Shown here: positions 59,284-64,000 of the stretch, piece after piece | Position numbering within the stretch: the stretch's first letter is position 1 | Layout: every line of letters starts with the position of its first letter | NCBI GenBank assembly: GCA_947629915.1 | Contig: CANRFN010000003.1 | Span: 55,108 to 119,107 of the forward strand | Direction: 5' to 3' | From: an uncultured Oscillospiraceae bacterium | GTDB taxonomy: Bacteria; Bacillota; Clostridia; Oscillospirales; Oscillospiraceae | DNA length: 64,000 bases | The notes under the pieces: generated by a model | What the model saw: only the letters and a program-made list of their open reading frames with translations | Databases searched by the model: none | What the model was told of the DNA's origin: nothing | Position numbers and translations under genes: made by a program

Positions 59284-59298
59284 ATCCGCGCCTCCGGC

Positions 59299-60660
59299 TC
59301 AGCTCTGGTAAATGTCGTCCAGATCGATGATGCCGCTGTCCTTGGCCACCACGATCACCTCATCGCCGGCCTCCAGGGTGGTAGAGCCCTGGGGGATAAT
59401 CACCTCGTTGTTCCGGACGATCACCGCGATCAGGATGCCCTCCCGCAGGCGGCTGCGCAGTTCTTTCAGCGGCGTGCCCAAAAAGCGGGCGTCTGACGTC
59501 ACCCGGAACTGCATGGCCTCCGCCTGATTGCTGGCGATGCGGTAGAGGGCGGTCATGGTGTTGCCTTTGGAGTTCTGGATGCCGCGGATCAGCTGCAGGA
59601 TCTGGGCCGCTGTGGTGAGCTTGGGGGAGACCACAGACTCCACGCCGGCAGAGCGGGCGATGGAGGTGTAGTTCTGGTGGCTGGACTTGGCCACCACCTT
59701 GGGCACCTTTTCCTGGTGGGCGTAGAGGGAGATGATGAGATTGTCCTCATCTCGATTGGTGAGGGCGATGAAGGCATCCGCCGCCGAGATCCGCTCTTCG
59801 GAGAGCAGCTCTGGGTCCGTGCCGTCTCCATGAATTATGGTGGCCCTGGGAAATGCCTCAGACAGCGTTCTGCAGCGGGCCGCGTCCTTCTCCACCACCT
59901 TGCAGCTCATGCCCAGCCGCTCTAGCTCTGCCAGCAGATAGAAGCAGATGCGGCCGCCGCCGATGATAAAGGCCCGGCGGATCTTGTGGGCCTGCCGCCC
60001 CAGCATGTGGAAGAACTCGTGAATGCCGTTGGGGGTGCCTGCGATGTACACCTTGTCTCCCTGCTTCAGCACCGAGCGGCCGTTGGGGATAAAGGCCTCG
60101 GAACCCCGCTCCACGGCGCAGAACAGGAAGGGGACATTCTGAATCCGGCGGCTCACATCCATGATGGCGTGGTCGCAGATAAAGTCCCCCTGCTGCACAT
60201 GGAAGGCCACCAGCTCCACCTGGCCCCGGGCGAAGGTGTCCACGTTGGCCGCATTGGGGAAGCGCAGCATCCGGGAGATCTCCACCGCAGTGGCGTGCTC
60301 CGGGTTCACGATCATGGTGATATTCAAGTCCCGCTTCAGGGTCTCTATTTCATCGATATAGCTGATTTCCCGCACCCGGGCCACGGTGTGGGGAATCCCC
60401 AGGCGATGGCCGCAATAGCAGCAGAGGAGGTTCAGCTCATCGGACTCCGTGGTGGCGATCAGCACATCGGTGTCCACCGCCCCCGCCTCCAGCAAGGTCT
60501 CCCGGGAGGAGCAGTTGCCCTTGATGCACATGACATCCAGTTGGTTGGAGCGCCTTGTTGTGATCTCCTCAGAGAGATCTACGATGGTGACATCGTGGCC
60601 CTCTGCCGTGAGCTGCTCGGCCACTGTAGCGCCGACTTTCCCAGCGCCGGCGATAATCAT
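59299..60660 (-). CDS. trkA: Trk potassium-transport regulatory NAD-binding protein TrkA
   Basis: A 453-residue cytoplasmic gating protein with two tandem RCK units: GAGKVGATVAEQLTAEGHDVTIVD and FIIGGGRICFYLLAELERLGMSCKVVEKD, each followed by a TrkA_C domain (QVELVAFHV...GDKVYIAGTP and ILIAVIVRN...GDEVIVVAKD). ATG chosen 6 nt after a weak GGA; the TTG two codons upstream would give the family-typical MRMIIAGAG start. Confidence 0.93.
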   Translation of the reverse strand: MIIAGAGKVGATVAEQLTAEGHDVTIVDLSEEITTRRSNQLDVMCIKGNCSSRETLLEAGAVDTDVLIATTESDELNLLCCYCGHRLGIPHTVARVREISYIDEIETLKRDLNITMIVNPEHATAVEISRMLRFPNAANVDTFARGQVELVAFHVQQGDFICDHAIMDVSRRIQNVPFLFCAVERGSEAFIPNGRSVLKQGDKVYIAGTPNGIHEFFHMLGRQAHKIRRAFIIGGGRICFYLLAELERLGMSCKVVEKDAARCRTLSEAFPRATIIHGDGTDPELLSEERISAADAFIALTNRDEDNLIISLYAHQEKVPKVVAKSSHQNYTSIARSAGVESVVSPKLTTAAQILQLIRGIQNSKGNTMTALYRIASNQAEAMQFRVTSDARFLGTPLKELRSRLREGILIAVIVRNNEVIIPQGSTTLEAGDEVIVVAKDSGIIDLDDIYQS

Positions 60661-60711
60661 TCTCAATCCAATCAGTCCGTTTCTGCAAAGGATGGAACTG
60701 TAGCGGGGCTC

Positions 60712-60740
60712 AGTATACAGGAGGAATCTGCAAATTGCAA
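60712..60740 (-). promoter_or_regulatory. Promoter of trkA-trkH
   Basis: TTGCAA and TATACT with a 17-bp spacer on the minus strand, about 50 bp upstream of trkA. Confidence 0.8.
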
Positions 60741-60898
60741 CACCAGAATTCCAACTGGAAACCGGAAAAATGCCCAAAAGTCCCAACCGATTGTTTCGGA
60801 AATCGAGAGTTGAGGGGATACCGCCCGCAAAAAGGCTGTATTTACCAATTTTTGGAAAATTCCCCAAAAAGATTCTCCAAAAGTTTTTCAAAAAGTTG

Positions 60899-60927
60899 TT
60901 GACACCGGGCGGAAGTCCTGCTATACT
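60899..60927 (+). promoter_or_regulatory. Promoter of the tRNA-Ala pair
   Basis: TTGACA and TATACT with a 17-bp spacer, 31 bp upstream of the first tRNA; close to consensus, as usual for stable RNA. Confidence 0.88.
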
Positions 60928-60958
60928 ACCGCTTGCGCGGTTGAGAGATCTGCCCTAC

Positions 60959-61034
<76 letters not shown>

Positions 61035-61062
61035 TCAGGCAGATTGATCGCCGCGTTCCTAT

Positions 61063-61135
<73 letters not shown>

Positions 61136-61142
61136 CTCCACG

Positions 61143-61176
61143 AAAACCGGAACCATAACTCTTGGTTCCGGTTTTT
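61143..61176 (+). terminator. Terminator after the tRNA-Ala pair
   Basis: Stem AAAACCGGAACC/GGTTCCGGTTTT with a 9-nt loop and TTTTTA at its end. Confidence 0.88.
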
Positions 61177-61207
61177 ACTTTATCCGAAAAGAGAGGAGCA
61201 GTATCTC

Positions 61208-62287
61208 ATGTTCAATGCAGACATGCAGGCTGCGGTGGATAACGCCGCGGCAAAGTACGGCGCCGCAGGCATCCAGGCGGCGGTGGTGCGGGCCGGCGTG
61301 GCCTCCGAGACCTATTTCACCGGCTGGGCTGTGAAGGACGTGCAGCCTATGACACAGGACACCAAACTGCGGTCCGCCTCCATCAGCAAAGTGGCCATCG
61401 CCATCGAACTGATGCTGCTGCAGGAAGAGGGCAAGCTGTCCCTGCTGGACCCGCTGTCCCAGCACTGGGGCGCTCCGGTGCAGAACCCCAACCATCCCGA
61501 GGTTCCCATCACCCTGCAGACCTGTCTCACCCACACCACCACCATTCTCCCCTTTGACTTCAACATCTCCCGGGCCTATGAGGCATCGGTACAGCAGTTG
61601 ATGCGGCCGGAGAGCTACACCATGGAGACACCGGGCACCCAGATGGCCTGGGCGTACAACAACTATGTCTTCAGCGTGCTGGGCATGGCATTGGAGCGCA
61701 CCTCCGGCACCTATCTGGACCTCTTCCTGAACGCCAACCTGTGGGATCCCCTGGAGGCAGATGCTGCCTTTGAAGGGGGAGAGCTGCGGGACACGGCCCA
61801 CATCGCCACCCTCTATCAGCAGGACGGCAGTGTGGGGCTGTCTGCCGATGTCCAGCGCACCTTCAAGAGACCGCTGGTCCCGGCCTCCACAGGCATCAAC
61901 TTTGCCGGAGGCCTCACCGCCTCCGCAGGGGACCTGGCCAAGATGACGGCCGTGCTCAGTAACGAGGGCGCCTATCACGGCCGCCAGATCCTCACCCCGG
62001 CCTCGGTGGCCACCATGCGGCAGGGGCAGTTTCCCGTCCAGGGCGTCTTCCTGCAGGCCCAGCCGCTGCGGGTACAGAACAATCTCTTCCAGCGCCAGAC
62101 GATCTGCTACCACAGCGGCAGCGCATACGGGGGACTGCACCTGCTCTCCTTTGACCCCGATACCGGAGACGGTGCGGTGGTGCTCACCTCCGGCGCGGCA
62201 AACCCGATGGACGACAGCGGCCTCTATGCGGTCTGCACAGAGATCAGCGAAGCCTTCTATCAGATCCTGGCCAACAGCCGGCAGTGA
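61208..62287 (+). CDS. Serine hydrolase of the beta-lactamase/DD-peptidase family
   Basis: A 359-residue class C-like serine hydrolase with SISK (S-x-x-K nucleophile, about residues 60-63), YNN (tyrosine motif, about 157-159) and HSG in CYHSGSAYGG (about 303-305). No signal peptide is visible, so it seems cytoplasmic; an esterase or D-amino-peptide hydrolase role is more likely than antibiotic resistance. AGAGGAG lies 9 nt before the ATG. Longer frames upstream run through the tRNA and are rejected. Confidence 0.88.
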   Translation: MFNADMQAAVDNAAAKYGAAGIQAAVVRAGVASETYFTGWAVKDVQPMTQDTKLRSASISKVAIAIELMLLQEEGKLSLLDPLSQHWGAPVQNPNHPEVPITLQTCLTHTTTILPFDFNISRAYEASVQQLMRPESYTMETPGTQMAWAYNNYVFSVLGMALERTSGTYLDLFLNANLWDPLEADAAFEGGELRDTAHIATLYQQDGSVGLSADVQRTFKRPLVPASTGINFAGGLTASAGDLAKMTAVLSNEGAYHGRQILTPASVATMRQGQFPVQGVFLQAQPLRVQNNLFQRQTICYHSGSAYGGLHLLSFDPDTGDGAVVLTSGAANPMDDSGLYAVCTEISEAFYQILANSRQ

Positions 62288-62301
62288 GCTGAAGCAAAAC
62301 A

Positions 62302-62332
62302 GGGCCGCACCCGGTGTCTCCGGGTGCGGCCC
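62302..62332 (-). terminator. Terminator between convergent genes
   Basis: Perfect 13-bp stem GGGCCGCACCCGG/CCGGGTGCGGCCC with a 5-nt loop; on the minus strand TGTTTT follows. Confidence 0.75.
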
Positions 62333-62360
62333 CATGAGACCTCCCCGCCGTCTCCTCCGG

Positions 62361-62543
62361 TCACATCCGGAAGGCGTTGGCGGGGAAGTTTTCTACTGCC
62401 TCTCCCACGGCCCGCAGCGCCTTGGCCGCCGCCTTCTGGACAGCGGCCCGCCTCCGGCGGGGGATCACAGACATGCCGATGGCGGCGCCAGCGGCCATGG
62501 TCACCCCGGCGATGGGCCATACTGCAGTTTTGTTCCACTTCAT
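62361..62543 (-). CDS. Small membrane protein (60 aa)
   Basis: Reads KWNKTAVWPIAGVTMAAGAA, a probable transmembrane helix, followed by the basic PRRRRAAVQKAAAKALRAVGEAV helix. AAGGATG lies 8 nt before the ATG. One-pass small protein of unknown function; the basic amphipathic tail would face the cytoplasm. Confidence 0.6.
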   Translation of the reverse strand: MKWNKTAVWPIAGVTMAAGAAIGMSVIPRRRRAAVQKAAAKALRAVGEAVENFPANAFRM

Positions 62544-62613
62544 CTCAATCACATCCTTGCCGGGTGTAGCTTGCCCGGAAAGGATGGGTTCATGCGCGGT
62601 ATTTTTTGACGGT

Positions 62614-63018
62614 TCAGCGGAGCTTCAAAATCATCTCGGCGGCGCTTTGGATCAGGGCCCCCATGGGCAGCTCCGGCATGCCCGCCACCGATGTGTCGCA
62701 GTGGCTCACCGGGATGAGGATCCGATGGGCGCCGCTCTGTCCCACCGCCGCCGCCATGGCCGGGGTGATCTCCCCCAGAAGGGAGTCCGCCACCACGATG
62801 CCGATGGGGCCCGCGATCACATCCGCCCGCCGGGCATTTACCACCACGGCGTTCTCTCCCGTGGCCGCCCTGTCCGCGCCGGCCTTCAGCATGGCCGCTG
62901 TGGCGGCGCTGTTGGTGCCCACGGCGATGATCTGCAGATCGCTTGCCGCCTGCTTCAACGCTGCAATCAGCTGTCTTCCGATGCCGCCGCCCTGGGCGTC
63001 TATCACCATTACCTGCAT
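62614..63018 (-). CDS. DUF3842 family protein
   Basis: A 134-residue protein starting MQVMVIDAQGGGIGRQLIAAL, a Rossmann-like nucleotide-binding loop, with AVGTNSAATAAMLKAGAD, TGENAVVVNARRADVIAGPIGIVVADSLLGEITP and the ending MPELPMGALIQSA. This matches DUF3842, common in clostridia, of unknown function. A purine-rich GAGGGGAGA precedes the ATG. Confidence 0.88.
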   Translation of the reverse strand: MQVMVIDAQGGGIGRQLIAALKQAASDLQIIAVGTNSAATAAMLKAGADRAATGENAVVVNARRADVIAGPIGIVVADSLLGEITPAMAAAVGQSGAHRILIPVSHCDTSVAGMPELPMGALIQSAAEMILKLR

Positions 63019-63185
63019 ATCTATTCTCCCCTCTGGTTTTTCCGGATTCTATCAGACCGATTCCGGGGCCGTCAAGAGGGGAGACCTGCATAATTTCGAG
63101 CTGTGCGGTTGGAAGGTAGGGCTGGCAGCGATTGATACAGCACAAGGTGCATGCCACTGGCCAGAATGCGGATGATGGCGTAGCC

Positions 63186-63695
63186 TTATGCAGCGAGAGC
63201 CGGAAAGCTCTTCTTCTGGGTCGGGCTTTGGGCGCGCAGCTTGAAAGATAGTACCCTTTTTCTATTCCATGTGTCAGCCTCACCATTCACATCGACAACA
63301 GTAATCATTGCAAGGCTATTGCTTCCATCCCAGGACCAAGACATGCATTTACCCTTCTGGCGATCCCCAACGATCAAGTCATTAGACTTTTCAACGCGGT
63401 TACTGGAGTTTATCAGACCAAGGAGCCTTCTAAATGCATAGCAACCGATGAAGGGGCGTTTGCGCTCAATGTAGGCTATGGCATCCTCCAACTTAGACTG
63501 ATTCTTGATGTTCTTTTGCGGAACGGAACGCAGGTAGCTGATAGCATCGTCTACGTTGCCGACCCACAACCGCTTGTTTACTTCGTGGCGAATCTGATTC
63601 CTTTCTTCCTTCTTTCCTTTAATTAATAGCAGATTATCAGAATTATCGTAAAGTAAAACCAGCCTTGAAAAGGCTGGTTGATAATTCTGATAATC
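63186..63695 (-). pseudogene. Probable transposase C-terminal remnant
   Basis: An open frame of about 169 codons whose composition is clearly more AT-rich than the rest of the window. The segment ALINS-like GLINSSNRVEKSNDLIVGDRQKGKCMSWS (around 63300-63430) reads like the C-terminal part of an ISLre2/UPF0236-like transposase (pattern NSSNRVEKxND...GMSWS), from memory only. The N-terminal half is missing: the frame opens after a stop inside the hairpin at 63631-63696 and has no proper start. Probably a decayed insertion sequence, not certain. Confidence 0.4.
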
Positions 63696-63696
63696 T
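63631..63696. repeat. Long inverted repeat with a one-sided bulge
   Basis: Arms AGATTATCAGAATTATC and GATAATTCTGATAATCT are a perfect 17-bp inverted repeat, continued inward by AACCAGCC/GGCTGGTT around TTGAAAA; nine bases (GTAAAGTAA) on one side are unpaired. The result is a 25-bp hairpin with a single bulge. It may be a terminator-like or mobile-element end structure. Confidence 0.8.
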
Positions 63697-64000
63697 TATT
63701 GAACTAAGCGCGGGCATCCGCAGCCACCAATCTGATTACAGGGTGCTATCAAAAAGCTTCCTAGTAATTTAAAACAGACAGTAATCAAGTGCTGTACCAA
63801 GCGGGGCCATATTGGGCGTATTCATGCTTGACGCTTAATTGCATTGCCCATTCTACCACATTATGAGCGATCGCGCAAGGCCCCGCGATTAGAATTGCCC
63901 AAGCTGGAAGCCATGCCCACCCCCCTGAATTTCCACACCGCATTGACCACATGCGGGCTAGACCGGGCGCATTAAAATGCACCCGGTATTTTTCTGGCGA
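63697..64000. other. AT-richer end of the window, no assignable gene
   Basis: A 65-codon frame at 63785-63982 (minus) begins with GTG but lacks a ribosome-binding site and known motifs; I do not call it. A GGGTGCATTTTAATGCGCCC dyad lies near 63970. Nothing else is recognised. Confidence 0.35.

Noticed and set aside
61208..62287. Antibiotic-resistance beta-lactamase
   Set aside because: The fold motifs are shared by many esterases and peptidases, and no signal peptide is present, so a resistance role is not supported.
63785..63982. 65-codon minus-strand gene
   Set aside because: GTG start without ribosome-binding site, no motif, and located in a composition break.

Overview
This is a GC-rich (about 60 percent or more by eye) chromosomal window from a Gram-positive, spore-forming Firmicute, most likely a gut Oscillospiraceae or Ruminococcaceae-type clostridium. 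The evidence is CotF-like spore-coat genes behind a sigma-G-type promoter, Firmicute families (DUF1292, DUF3048, DUF3842, LCP, CsaB, UPF0735), strong AGGAGG ribosome-binding sites, frequent TTG and GTG starts, and 17-bp-spaced sigma-A promoters. Genus is inference.

Layout. 0-2.2 kb: the end of a Pnkp-Hen1 RNA-repair operon, with Pnkp cut by the window edge. 2.3-10.7 kb: a minus-strand purine operon purE-C-F-M-N-IMP cyclohydrolase-small ORF-ASCH-AICAR transformylase-purD, led by a promoter and a structured leader that ends in an intrinsic terminator. 10.7-16.5 kb: cell-envelope genes (two glycosyltransferases, one fused to a CsaB pyruvyl transferase; a PAP2 phosphatase; a membrane-anchored foldase-like protein). 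16.6-17.3 kb: a candidate small RNA or 3-prime UTR and a DUF1292 gene. 17.6-24.1 kb: a class A penicillin-binding protein with an unusual zinc-ribbon-like insert, then ACT-homoserine dehydrogenase-aspartate kinase. 24.1-37 kb: a long housekeeping run, smc-ftsY-rdgB-yhbY-nadD/yqeK-LCP-rsfS-trpS-tagO-mnaA. 37-42 kb: poorly known secreted and small proteins, including a domesticated-looking IS630-type helix-turn-helix protein.

42.2-46.5 kb holds a tandem duplication of a two-gene module: a membrane-tethered MerR regulator (MerR-RDD fusion) overlapping a small HExxH metalloprotease, each copy behind an identical MerR-type promoter with a 19-bp spacer. 46.8-50.8 kb is a response regulator-ABC transporter-histidine kinase locus of the antimicrobial-peptide-resistance type. 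50.8-53.1 kb holds two small coat-like genes and a tandem pair of zinc-finger/pRiA4b ORF-3-like proteins. 53.2-56 kb is an operon of two alpha/beta-hydrolase esterases and an ATP-grasp ligase whose joint function I do not recognise. 56-63 kb: tRNA-Thr, an FAD dehydrogenase, TrkAH potassium uptake, two tRNA-Ala, a serine hydrolase and small genes. The last kilobase is AT-richer and holds a probable transposase remnant and a long bulged hairpin, suggesting a mobile-element boundary.

The strongest candidates for undescribed biology are the duplicated MerR-RDD/metalloprotease module, the esterase-esterase-ATP-grasp operon, the zinc-ribbon insert in the penicillin-binding protein and the unrecognised purine-operon leader RNA. 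No CRISPR array, rRNA or replication origin was seen.
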